Shown here piece by piece: positions 1 through 6,019 of a DNA stretch of 8,250 bases; positions within the stretch are counted from its first letter, which is position 1; every line of letters starts with the position of its first letter. The position numbers and the translations under genes are program-made. The notes under the pieces are model-generated. The model saw only the letters and a list, made by a program, of their open reading frames with translations. It was not told where the DNA came from and did not search any database. The stretch lies in the NCBI GenBank assembly GCA_018716795.1, contig DVJK01000184.1, positions 1 through 8,250 on the forward strand, written 5' to 3'. This DNA comes from Candidatus Scatomorpha merdipullorum. GTDB taxonomy: Bacteria > Bacillota > Clostridia > Oscillospirales > Oscillospiraceae.

Positions 1-233
1 CGCGCGCTCGCGCGGCTTCTCTGCTCCTTTGCCGGCTCAATGCCGCGCAGCAGATAGTCGGTCGTCACGTCGAAAAACTCGGCCATGGCGACAATCCGCT
101 CAAGGTCGGGCGAGGCCTGCTCGGCCTCCCACTTGCTCACCGCCTGGCGGGAGACGCCGACGGCGTCGGCGAGCTGCTCCTGGGTTATGCCCCGGCTCCT
201 GCGCAGAGCCTGGATTCTGTCTAAAATATTCAT
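1..233 (-). CDS. XRE-family helix-turn-helix transcriptional regulator (3' part beyond the left edge)
   Basis: The 77 visible residues begin MNILDRIQALRRSRGITQEQ and form a complete Cro/C1-type helix-turn-helix DNA-binding domain. Helix 2 is TQEQLADAVGV (residues 17-27), the recognition helix is SRQAVSKWE (28-36), and the typical closing segment is SPDLERIVAMAEFFDVTTDYLL (41-62). The reading frame is open to the window edge after a basic linker (AKEQRSRASA), so any C-terminal sensory or membrane domain is out of view. The start is fixed by an AAAGGAGG ribosome binding site a few bases upstream. In this family such proteins usually bind palindromic operators as dimers and often regulate their own gene; a 19-bp palindrome lies about 75 bp upstream of the start. 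The target and inducer cannot be read from the sequence. Confidence 0.93.
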   Translation of the reverse strand, partial: MNILDRIQALRRSRGITQEQLADAVGVSRQAVSKWEAEQASPDLERIVAMAEFFDVTTDYLLRGIEPAKEQRSRASA

Positions 234-257
234 GTTATGCCTCCTTTCGGCGGAATA

Positions 258-266
258 AGCATAGCA
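258..266 (-). promoter_or_regulatory. Extended -10 promoter of the XRE gene
   Basis: On the minus strand the bases read TGC-TATGCT, an extended -10 element (TGN plus TATGCT), about 25 bp upstream of the XRE start codon. The -35 region is weak: TGGACT or GGACTC with an 18- or 17-bp spacer. The short leader then carries the AAAGGAGG ribosome binding site. The call is inferred from sequence only. Confidence 0.45.
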
Positions 267-306
267 AATAAGGCGGTTGCGAGTCCACCAAGAGGGCCTT
301 GAACCT

Positions 307-325
307 TGTCAACCGCCGGTTGACA
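307..325. promoter_or_regulatory. 19-bp perfect palindrome (candidate operator)
   Basis: The sequence TGTCAACCG-C-CGGTTGACA has two 9-bp arms with perfect dyad symmetry around one central base. It lies between the stop codon of the unknown gene at 330 and the XRE promoter. As a hairpin it could end the upstream transcript, but no U-tract follows on the minus strand (the next bases are AGGTTCAAGG), so a canonical Rho-independent terminator is unlikely. Size and symmetry fit a dimeric repressor site; binding by the adjacent XRE protein is inference. Confidence 0.5.
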
Positions 326-329
326 GCGC

Positions 330-1733
330 TCAGAGCAGGCGGATTTCCTCCGATTCGCCGCCCTCGACGCGCCAGACGGGCAGCCACTCGACCTCCGCCG
401 GCATTTCAAAGCGCAGCGCGGAGTGCGCCGTGTGTCCGGCTCCGGCGCTGAGGCCGAAGACGCCAATGGTTCCGGCGAAGCCCTCTTTCCCGTCGCGCCG
501 CCGGGCTAGGTCGCCCTCCGAGACGTCGCGCAGGAGCAGCGCGTCCGTGTCCGGCGTAAGCGTGTAGCGCAGGACGCGGCAGCACTTGGGGTAAATATAG
601 TCGTCGTCGCGCAAATCGAGGCGCTCGGGGCGGATTTCGTCGACGGTAAGCGCGTATTTTTCGCCCGTCGCGGGGTGGGCGAGCTCGATGACCTTGCCCT
701 CGCGCGCGATAAAAGGCTCGCCGGGCAGGTCGACGGGGTTGGGCTTGAGGGAAAGCGAGAGGCTGCGGACGTCCTCGGGCGCGAGGCCGGGCGCGATATA
801 GCGTATGCTGCGAAAGCTCCAGCAGCGCGAGGGGTCGAGGCCGTAGCGCGCGAGGAAGGAGTCCGGCCCGTGCTTCGCCCCGTCGAGGGAAATCCAGCCC
901 GAGCCGCTGCTGCCCGAGGACTCAATGCGCTCGCCGTTGAGGAGCAGCGCGGCGTCAAAGTCGAAGCCCAGCGGGTTCTCCGCCTCAATCCGCATCCGCT
1001 CGGCGGCGGAATATTTGCGCCCGGCGTCCTCGAAGCTCAGGCCGCAGCGCGCCATGAAGGCGGCGAAGTCCTCCGGCGCGACCTCCCGCGCCAGCCGCAG
1101 CACAAGGCCCTCGGGGCAGAGGCCCAGCGCCGCGGCCGTCCAGCGCCATCCCAGCGCCTCAAAGCGGGATTTGAGCGGCAGCTCAATCCCCGGCTCGCCG
1201 CCGGGCTCAAAGCAGGCCGCGCCGTCCGCCTCCGCCTCCAGTGCGGGTTCGGCGGCGGCCTCCGGCTCAAGATACTTGATTTTGCCGTAGTCAAAGCCCT
1301 CCTGCAGCCCGTGGATGTAGGCCCAGGGGTCGGGCGTGGGCTCGAGCGAGAGCGCCGCGGCAATCTCGTCCAGCACCGCGCGCTGCCCGTCCGCGACGGG
1401 GTTTTCGGCGAGGTAGGCGTCGAACTGCGCGCGCGTCATATGCGGGCACTGCTCTATGGCCGCGCCGTGCCCGCAGGCGAGCAGGAGCCGCAGGAAATCG
1501 CTGAAATCGCGCGCGACCGCGCGTACACGCTCCGGCCCGGCGCTTTCCGGACTGACGGCGAAGACCGTCTCGCCATAGCCGCGCACAAAGCAGTAGTGGA
1601 CGCCATCGACGCCCTCGCTGCCTATCATGGAATAGCCGCGCGGCGTGCAGAAATAGGGCTCGCCGCCCGGCGCGACGCCGAGCGGCGCGAGATTTATGCC
1701 GCTGCGGAGAAATCTTTCGTAGCCTCTGCGCAT
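330..1733 (-). CDS. Conserved-type hypothetical protein, 467 aa, SUKH-like N-terminal region
   Basis: I do not know a function for this protein. The start chosen is ATG at 1733 (MRRGYERFLRSGINLAPLGV), because GGAGG lies 7 bases upstream and a TATAAT -10 lies 20 bp upstream. The longer in-frame opening to 1826 would run through that promoter. Residues 33-90 (GYSMIGSEGVDGVHYCFV, then ETVFAVSP, then VARDFSDFLRLLL) resemble the SMI1/KNR4 (SUKH) fold: an aromatic-rich strand pattern followed by a 'DF..FL' helix. This is a resemblance, not a proven match. An acidic, alanine-rich linker spans about 155-182. The C-terminal half (190-467) contains CPEGLVLRLAREV, LSLSLKPNPVDLPGEPF and HPATGEKYALTVDEI. 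From memory, similar orphan proteins with these segments occur in gut Clostridia. There is no signal peptide or membrane segment, so a cytosolic location is expected. SUKH proteins are sometimes immunity proteins, but no toxin gene is adjacent. Confidence 0.8.
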   Translation of the reverse strand: MRRGYERFLRSGINLAPLGVAPGGEPYFCTPRGYSMIGSEGVDGVHYCFVRGYGETVFAVSPESAGPERVRAVARDFSDFLRLLLACGHGAAIEQCPHMTRAQFDAYLAENPVADGQRAVLDEIAAALSLEPTPDPWAYIHGLQEGFDYGKIKYLEPEAAAEPALEAEADGAACFEPGGEPGIELPLKSRFEALGWRWTAAALGLCPEGLVLRLAREVAPEDFAAFMARCGLSFEDAGRKYSAAERMRIEAENPLGFDFDAALLLNGERIESSGSSGSGWISLDGAKHGPDSFLARYGLDPSRCWSFRSIRYIAPGLAPEDVRSLSLSLKPNPVDLPGEPFIAREGKVIELAHPATGEKYALTVDEIRPERLDLRDDDYIYPKCCRVLRYTLTPDTDALLLRDVSEGDLARRRDGKEGFAGTIGVFGLSAGAGHTAHSALRFEMPAEVEWLPVWRVEGGESEEIRLL

Positions 1734-1752
1734 GAAATCGCCTCCGGAGACA

Positions 1753-1781
1753 ATTATAGCGCCGGCCCGGCGCAAAGTAAA
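1753..1781 (-). promoter_or_regulatory. Promoter of the 467-aa protein gene, with a palindrome in the spacer
   Basis: On the minus strand, a -35 TTTACT (1776-1781) is separated by 17 bp from a perfect -10 TATAAT (1753-1758). Most of the spacer is GCGCCGG-G-CCGGCGC (1759-1773), with 7-bp arms around one base. A palindrome between -35 and -10 is a classic position for repressor binding. However, GC-rich palindromes are common at this base composition, so the operator reading is tentative. Confidence 0.65.
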
Positions 1782-1834
1782 GGGCGCGCCGCGCCGCCGC
1801 GGGCGGAAATTTTTTACCTTATACATAAAAGCTG

Positions 1835-1864
1835 TTTACAAGCCGGCGCCCGGTATGGTATTAT
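1835..1864 (+). promoter_or_regulatory. cyuA promoter
   Basis: A -35 TTTACA (1835-1840) and a -10 TATTAT (1859-1864) are separated by 18 bp, reading toward cyuA. Predicted initiation is near 1871, giving a leader of about 58 nt. The promoter is divergent from that of the 467-aa gene; the two -10 elements are about 100 bp apart. Confidence 0.6.
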
Positions 1865-1877
1865 TGCCTAAAAGGCA
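1865..1877 (+). promoter_or_regulatory. 13-bp palindrome at the predicted cyuA transcription start
   Basis: TGCCT-AAA-AGGCA directly abuts the -10 and covers the expected +1 position. Its 5-3-5 dyad could be an operator blocking initiation, or a short 5' hairpin in the transcript. No regulator gene is adjacent on the same strand. Confidence 0.35.
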
Positions 1878-1891
1878 GGAGCGGTTACGGG

Positions 1892-1914
1892 CCGTCCGCC
1901 CTCGCGGCGGCCGG
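1892..1914 (+). promoter_or_regulatory. Leader hairpin next to the cyuA ribosome binding site
   Basis: CCGTCCGCC and GGCGGCCGG pair over nine positions with one mismatch around a 5-nt loop (CTCGC). The stem ends two bases before the AAAGGAG ribosome binding site (1917-1923), so it leaves the site accessible but could affect ribosome loading. It matches no riboswitch class I recognise. Confidence 0.3.
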
Positions 1915-1928
1915 GGAAAGGAGATATT

Positions 1929-3206
1929 ATGACAGCCGAGCTTGAGAGGGCGTATATCGCCATATTGAAGGAGGAGCTTGTGCCCGCCACGGGCTGTACG
2001 GAGCCCATCGCCATCGCCTACGCCGCCGCGAGGCTGCGCGAGGTGCTGGGCGCGGAGCCGGAGCAGGTGCGGGTGCTGGTCTCCGGGAACATCATCAAGA
2101 ACGTCAAGAGCGTTATCGTGCCAAACACGGGCGGGATGAAGGGCATAAGCGCCGCCGTGGCGGCGGGCGTGGCGGCGGGAGACGCCTCCCGCGAGCTGCA
2201 GGTCATTGCCGAGGTGCCCGAGGAAAAGCGCGCCGAGATTGCCGAGTGCTGCGAGCGCATGGACGTCGAGGTCGTGTGTACGCACACGCCGCGCCTGCTG
2301 GACATCCGGCTCGAGGGCCGCGCAGGCGAGCACAGCGCCATGGTACACATCGCGAACAGCCACACGAACGTCGTCCACGAGGAGCGCGACGGCGAGGTGC
2401 TGTTCGACAAGCCCTTTACCGACTCGGCCGAGGACTCGCTGACGGACAAGAGCGTCCTCACCGTGGCGGGCATCCTGGACTTCGCCGGCAGCGTGGAGCT
2501 GGAGAAGGTCTCGGAGCTCCTGGAGCTGCAGCTGAAGTATAACCTCGCCATCGCCGAGGAGGGCCTGCGCGGGGATTGGGGCGCGAACATCGGCTCCGTC
2601 CTGCTGGCGGAGAACCCGGACGATATCCGCACAGAGGCCCGGGCCTGGGCCGCCGCGGGCAGCGACGCGCGCATGAGCGGCTGCGAGCTGCCGGTCGTGA
2701 TACTCTCCGGCAGCGGGAACCAGGGCATAACGGCCTCCGTGCCCGTCGCGCGCTGGGCCATGCGCATGGGCGCAAGCCATGAGCAGCTTCTGCGCGCGCT
2801 CATAGTCAGCGACCTCGTCACCGCCGAACAGAAGAGCGGGATTGGCCGCCTCTCGGCCTACTGCGGCGCGGTCAGCGCGGGCGTGGGCGCGGGCGCGGGC
2901 ATCGCCTACCTGCTCGGAGGCGACTACGACGTCATTGCCCACACGATAGTCAACGCCGTCGCCATCCTCTCCGGCACCATTTGCGACGGAGCGAAGCCCT
3001 CCTGCGCCGCCAAGATAGCCTCCGCCGTCGAGGCCGGGCTGCTGGGCTACTACATGTACAAGCACGGCCAGGAGTTCAAGAGCGGCGACGGCATAGTCAC
3101 GAAGGGCGTGGACAACACCCTCGCCAACGTGGGCGTCCTCGCCCGCTCGGGAATGCGTCAGACCGACAGCACGATACTGGACATCATGCTGAACCTCTGC
3201 GAATAA
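1929..3206 (+). CDS. cyuA: L-cysteine desulfidase / UPF0597 family [4Fe-4S] enzyme (CyuA, formerly YhaM)
   Basis: This 425-residue protein belongs to the CyuA/YhaM family, related to the alpha subunit of iron-sulfur L-serine dehydratase. Characterised members convert L-cysteine to pyruvate, ammonia and sulfide using a [4Fe-4S] cluster, for cysteine detoxification and catabolism. The N-terminal signature PATGCTEPIAIAY (19-31) carries Cys23. Glycine-rich segments follow, including VSGNIIKNV near residue 52 and GSGNQGITASVPVA in the middle. The C-terminal cysteines are Cys312 (SAYCGA), Cys352 (GTICDGAKPSC) and Cys359. Their 40- and 7-residue spacing matches, from memory, the cluster ligands described for the Methanocaldococcus jannaschii enzyme (282, 322, 329). 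Length is normal for the family. AAAGGAG lies 5 bases before ATG. The gene is monocistronic, with its own promoter and terminator, and no adjacent cysteine transporter. Serine dehydratase activity is a less likely alternative. Confidence 0.93.
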   Translation: MTAELERAYIAILKEELVPATGCTEPIAIAYAAARLREVLGAEPEQVRVLVSGNIIKNVKSVIVPNTGGMKGISAAVAAGVAAGDASRELQVIAEVPEEKRAEIAECCERMDVEVVCTHTPRLLDIRLEGRAGEHSAMVHIANSHTNVVHEERDGEVLFDKPFTDSAEDSLTDKSVLTVAGILDFAGSVELEKVSELLELQLKYNLAIAEEGLRGDWGANIGSVLLAENPDDIRTEARAWAAAGSDARMSGCELPVVILSGSGNQGITASVPVARWAMRMGASHEQLLRALIVSDLVTAEQKSGIGRLSAYCGAVSAGVGAGAGIAYLLGGDYDVIAHTIVNAVAILSGTICDGAKPSCAAKIASAVEAGLLGYYMYKHGQEFKSGDGIVTKGVDNTLANVGVLARSGMRQTDSTILDIMLNLCE

Positions 3207-3217
3207 TGCCGCGACGT

Positions 3218-3264
3218 AAAAAGTGCCCGGGAATCCGCGGATTCCCGGGCGCTTCGCCTTTTTT
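3218..3264. terminator. Bidirectional Rho-independent terminator between cyuA and the ybaK-type gene
   Basis: A perfect 26-nt palindrome (3225-3250) has 11-bp arms starting GCCCGGGAATC around a CCGC loop. It can be extended by AAGT/GCTT through one G-U pair. On the plus strand TTTTTT (3259-3264) follows, ending cyuA transcripts. On the minus strand the five A's at 3218-3222 give a U-tract almost touching the stem, ending the GNAT-ybaK operon. The T-run overlaps the last base of the ybaK-type stop codon. Confidence 0.92.
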
Positions 3265-3722
3265 CAGTACACCTTTGCGTCCACGAAGCCCACAAGGTCC
3301 TCGGGATTCAATATAATCTGCTCGCCGCGCATACCGGCGCTGACGGCAATCTCGTCGAAGAGGACGTAGGTCTCGTCTATATAGGTGGGGTATTTCTTCT
3401 TCATGCCTATGGGCGAGCAGCCGCCGCGCATATAGCCGGTGAGGGGCAGCAGCTCTTTGACGTGTATCATCTCCAGCCTCTTGTTGCCGCTGACCGAGGC
3501 GGCGCGGCGGAGGTCGAGCTCGTCGAGCACGGGGATGCAGAAGACGAGGATTCCGGTCCTGTCCCCGCGGGTGACGAGGGTTTTGAAGACCTGCTCGGCC
3601 GGCATGTCTATCTGCTCGGCGGCGTGCCTGCCGGAGAGGTCGGCCTCGCTGTACTCATATTCCGCCGTGCGGTAGGCTATCCCGGCGGCGTCGAGCAGGC
3701 GCATGGCGTTCGTCTTTGTCAT
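3264..3722 (-). CDS. ybaK: YbaK/EbsC-family aminoacyl-tRNA deacylase (Cys-tRNA(Pro) deacylase type)
   Basis: The 152-residue cytosolic protein fits a full-length YbaK/EbsC domain. This family hydrolyses mischarged tRNAs in trans; the type member removes cysteine from tRNA(Pro). Visible hallmarks are the lysine in AEQVFKTLVT (Lys47), the VSGNKRLEMI segment (77-86) and the GGCSPIGMKKKYPTYID loop (100-116), which holds the conserved Gly-x-Ser-Pro-[IF]-G substrate motif. The start is ATG at 3722: it overlaps the stop of the upstream acetyltransferase gene as ATGA, and GGGAGG sits 8 bases before it. An upstream in-frame start at 3752 would add 10 residues but lacks this support. Translation is probably coupled to the upstream gene. 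Exact amino-acid specificity (Cys, Ala or Pro) cannot be set from sequence alone. Confidence 0.93.
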   Translation of the reverse strand: MTKTNAMRLLDAAGIAYRTAEYEYSEADLSGRHAAEQIDMPAEQVFKTLVTRGDRTGILVFCIPVLDELDLRRAASVSGNKRLEMIHVKELLPLTGYMRGGCSPIGMKKKYPTYIDETYVLFDEIAVSAGMRGEQIILNPEDLVGFVDAKVY

Positions 3723-4318
3723 TTCCCGGCCTCCCTTATCGCAGCGGCCCATTTATCGCAGACGCCCCGGACATATTCCGCGTCCAGCTCCGGGAAGGGC
3801 GTCACCGGCGCGGGCGCGGCGGCGTACTCGCCGAGCGGGCGGAGATAGTACGCGAGGTCGAGCCATCTGCCGAGCTTCCAGCCCGTGCGGCGCATGGTGA
3901 AGAGGTGCGTGAAGCCGCATTTTTCGTGCAGCCGCTCGCTGGGCGGGTTGGGCACGGCGACGGTGCCGTAGGCGTTGACGAAGCCTTGGGCCGTCAGGAG
4001 CTCGCAGAGCGCGCCGTAGAGCGCCGTTCCCGCGCCCAGGCCCGTCGCCTCCGGGGCGAGGTAGACGGAGAGCTCCGTATCCCAGTCGTAGGCCGCACGC
4101 TCGCGGAAGCGGTGCGCGTAGGCGTAGCCGAGCGGCCTCCCCTCCGAGACGCAGACGAGCCAGGGATAGCGCCGCGTTATATCCTCTATCCGGCGCGTGA
4201 ACTCCGCCGCGTCCGGCTCCGGCGCCTCAAAGGTCACGACCGTGTGCGTATAGGGCCCGTATACGGCGGCGCAGCCCGCCGCGTCCGACGCCCGGGCAGG
4301 GCGGATGAGATAGGACAT
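3719..4318 (-). CDS. GNAT N-acetyltransferase, phosphinothricin/methionine sulfoximine acetyltransferase type
   Basis: This 199-residue protein shows the hallmarks of the Pat/MnaT branch of GNAT enzymes, which transfer acetyl from acetyl-CoA to amino groups of small molecules such as glutamine-analogue toxins. Visible segments are IRPARASDAAG (5-15), VVTFE (27-31), RRYPWLVCV (49-57), GYAYAHRFRERAAYDWDTE (64-82), the acetyl-CoA loop TGLGAGTALY (92-101) and VPNPPSERLHEKCGF (122-136). After the GNAT core, about 40 extra residues (160-199) of low similarity extend the C-terminus. The start is ATG at 4318, with AAGGAA upstream. Upstream in-frame starts at 4348 (ATG) and 4360 (TTG) lie at or before the predicted transcription start and are excluded. 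It is the first gene of an operon with the YbaK-type gene (ATGA overlap). The natural substrate is unknown. Confidence 0.9.
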   Translation of the reverse strand: MSYLIRPARASDAAGCAAVYGPYTHTVVTFEAPEPDAAEFTRRIEDITRRYPWLVCVSEGRPLGYAYAHRFRERAAYDWDTELSVYLAPEATGLGAGTALYGALCELLTAQGFVNAYGTVAVPNPPSERLHEKCGFTHLFTMRRTGWKLGRWLDLAYYLRPLGEYAAAPAPVTPFPELDAEYVRGVCDKWAAAIREAGK

Positions 4319-4348
4319 AGTCTCGCTTCCTTCGCGTGGTATAGGCAT

Positions 4349-4377
4349 ATTAAACCGCAAAGCCGCGCCGCTGTCAA
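4349..4377 (-). promoter_or_regulatory. Promoter of the GNAT-ybaK operon
   Basis: On the minus strand a consensus -35 TTGACA (4372-4377) lies 17 bp from a -10 TTTAAT (4349-4354). Predicted initiation near 4342 leaves a leader of about 24 nt and fixes the GNAT start at 4318. Confidence 0.8.
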
Positions 4378-4387
4378 TCGGCGGGAG

Positions 4388-4424
4388 AAAAAAACGAAAG
4401 GGCCGCCGGTTTTGCCGGCGGCCC
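4388..4424 (-). terminator. Rho-independent terminator of the permease gene
   Basis: GGGCCGCCGG (4400-4409) and CCGGCGGCCC (4415-4424) form a perfect 10-bp stem with a 5-nt loop. On the minus strand it is followed by TTTCGTTTTTTT. It lies 22 bp after the permease stop and just upstream of the GNAT promoter, insulating the two units. Confidence 0.92.
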
Positions 4425-4445
4425 TTCGGCCGTGCAAGGCTTATA

Positions 4446-5807
4446 TCACACCTTGAAGTTGACGCTGGTGTCGCCCTGGAGGTCGGCGCCGAACTCGTAG
4501 TCCTTGCCGGGCAGGACGGCGTTGAGGACTATGCCGACGATGGCGGCGGTGGCGAGGCCGGAGAAGCTGACGGCGCCGATATGTATCGCGCCCTCGCCGG
4601 AGTATGTGACGCCAATCGCGAGCACGAGTATCAGCGCGGCGATTATGACGTTGCGGCTCTTGGTGAAGTCGACGCGGTTCTCGACCACGTTGCGCACGCC
4701 GACGGCGCTTATCATGCCGTAGAGCACGAGGCTGACGCCGCCTATCGTGGCGGTGGGCATGGCGTGGACGAGCTCGGCGAACTTGGGGCAGAAGCTGACG
4801 ACAATCGCCAGCACGGCGGCGATGCGTATGACGCGCGGGTCGTAGACGCGGCTGAGCGCGAGGACGCCGGTGTTCTCGCCGTAGGTGGTGTTGGCCGGCG
4901 CGCCGAAGAGCGCGGCGAGGCTGGTGGCGAGGCCGTCGCCCAGCAGCGTGCGGTGCAGGCCGGGCTCCTCAATATAGTTGCGCTCGCAGGTGGAGGAGAT
5001 GGCGCACATGTCGCCGATGTGCTCGACCACGGTGGCGAGGGAAATCGGGACTATCGTTATCGCGGCGGTGAGCAGCAGGCCGGTGTCGAGGTTGTCGCGG
5101 CCGAAGAGGCCGAAGACCGTCTCGCTCCAGGTCACGGGGACGCCTATCCAGGCCGCCTCGCGCACGGCGGTGAAGTCCACCTGCCCGGCGATGCCGCCGA
5201 CCACATAGCTCACTATGACGCCGAGGAGGATGGGGATAATCTTGACCATGCCCCTGCCCCAGATGTTGCAGACGATGACGACCAGGATGGCGACCAGGGC
5301 CACGGGCCAGCTGGCGGAGCAGTTGTCCACGGCGCTGCTCGAGAGCGAGAGGCCGATGCTTATTATAATGGGGCCGGTGACAATGGGCGGGAAGAAGCGC
5401 ATGACGCGCTTGACTCCGAAGGCCTTGAAGGCCGCCGCCAGCACGAGGTAGACGAGGCCCGCGCAGGCCACGCCGAAGCAGGCGTAGGGCAGCATCTCGG
5501 CGTTGGGTATCGTGGCGTTGCCCGCCTCGTCGAGCAGCATGGGCGCGATGGCGGCGTAGCCCCCGATGAAGGCGAAGCTCGAGCCCAGGAAGGCCGGGAC
5601 CTTGCCCTTGGCCAGCAGGTGGAAGAGCAGCGTGCCGAGGCCCGCGAAGAGCAGCGTCACGCTGACCGAAAGGCCCGTCAGCGTCGGCACCAGCACGGTC
5701 GCGCCGAACATGGCGAACATGTGCTGCACGCCGAGCACGAACATACGCGGCGCGCCCAGCGTGCGCGCGTCGTAAATTGGCTCCGCGCCTATGTTTTTCT
5801 TGTTCAT
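4446..5807 (-). CDS. uraA: Uracil/xanthine permease, NCS2 family (UraA-like)
   Basis: This 453-residue integral membrane protein belongs to the nucleobase:cation symporter-2 family and probably imports uracil with protons for pyrimidine salvage. The N-terminal signature QHMFAMFGATVLVP (28-41) and FLGSSFAFIGGY (73-84) are typical. The substrate-site motifs VEHIGD (261-266, Glu262) and TYGENTGV (308-315, Glu311) correspond to the two uracil-binding glutamates of E. coli UraA. About 14 hydrophobic segments are expected for the fold, and the hydrophobicity agrees. Length is normal. The start at 5807 is preceded by GAGGGG about 10 bases upstream. The gene is monocistronic, with its own promoter and terminator. 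No pyrimidine biosynthesis gene is next to it, so xanthine or another base cannot be excluded, but the TYGEN motif favours uracil. Confidence 0.92.
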   Translation of the reverse strand: MNKKNIGAEPIYDARTLGAPRMFVLGVQHMFAMFGATVLVPTLTGLSVSVTLLFAGLGTLLFHLLAKGKVPAFLGSSFAFIGGYAAIAPMLLDEAGNATIPNAEMLPYACFGVACAGLVYLVLAAAFKAFGVKRVMRFFPPIVTGPIIISIGLSLSSSAVDNCSASWPVALVAILVVIVCNIWGRGMVKIIPILLGVIVSYVVGGIAGQVDFTAVREAAWIGVPVTWSETVFGLFGRDNLDTGLLLTAAITIVPISLATVVEHIGDMCAISSTCERNYIEEPGLHRTLLGDGLATSLAALFGAPANTTYGENTGVLALSRVYDPRVIRIAAVLAIVVSFCPKFAELVHAMPTATIGGVSLVLYGMISAVGVRNVVENRVDFTKSRNVIIAALILVLAIGVTYSGEGAIHIGAVSFSGLATAAIVGIVLNAVLPGKDYEFGADLQGDTSVNFKV

Positions 5808-5829
5808 TGAGTCGATTCCCCTCTTGCTT

Positions 5830-5896
5830 GGGCGCTCGCCGCCGCTTGCGGGCGGACGCCCGGATTTTCTTCTTTCTCGGCCGCTTCGGCGCGGCC
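5830..5896 (-). promoter_or_regulatory. Structured 5' leader of the permease mRNA
   Basis: The leader of about 90 nt contains two hairpins. GGCCGC/GCGGCC at 5879-5896 encloses a 6-nt loop. A larger stem at 5830-5861 is made of GGGCG/CGCCC and CCGCC/GGCGG with an asymmetric internal loop. A purine-rich tract (GAGAAAGAAGAAAA on the minus strand) lies between them. No U-tract follows, so it is not a terminator-type attenuator, and I do not see the PyrR-binding consensus. Regulation at initiation of translation is possible but unproven. Confidence 0.35.
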
Positions 5897-5902
5897 TCGC
5901 CT

Positions 5903-5931
5903 ATTATATCCGCATAGCGCCCCGCGCGCAA
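5903..5931 (-). promoter_or_regulatory. Permease gene promoter
   Basis: On the minus strand a perfect -10 TATAAT (5903-5908) is 17 bp from TTGCGC (5926-5931), which matches the start (TTG) of the -35 consensus. Predicted initiation is near 5896. Confidence 0.7.
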
Positions 5932-5984
5932 GGGCTTGTTCAAAGATAATTCACAGGAATTCATGCTTTGCTCATAAAATTCTA

Positions 5985-6013
5985 ATGACTCGTTAATTTT
6001 TACGCTGTATTAT
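5985..6013 (+). promoter_or_regulatory. Promoter of the candidate C-rich small RNA
   Basis: ATGACT (5985-5990) and TATTAT (6008-6013) are separated by 17 bp, with AT-rich DNA upstream and in the spacer. Predicted initiation is at about 6020, four bases before the first hairpin. No open reading frame with a ribosome binding site follows before the terminator. Confidence 0.6.
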
Positions 6014-6019
6014 TCTAAG

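Noticed and set aside
307..325. Palindrome as a standard terminator for the 467-aa gene.
   Set aside because: No U-tract follows on the minus strand; a Rho-dependent or weak terminator role remains possible but is not supported.
675..1871. Long plus-strand open frame (398 codons) opposite the 467-aa gene.
   Set aside because: It is antisense to a gene with a promoter, ribosome binding site and plausible protein; its composition is typical of shadow frames in GC-rich DNA.
1836..3065. Long minus-strand open frame (409 codons) opposite cyuA.
   Set aside because: cyuA has family motifs and a ribosome binding site; the antisense frame has no recognisable domain.
4581..5810. Long plus-strand open frame (409 codons) opposite the permease.
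   Set aside because: The permease on the minus strand has clear NCS2 motifs; this frame is a His/Asp/Ala-rich shadow.
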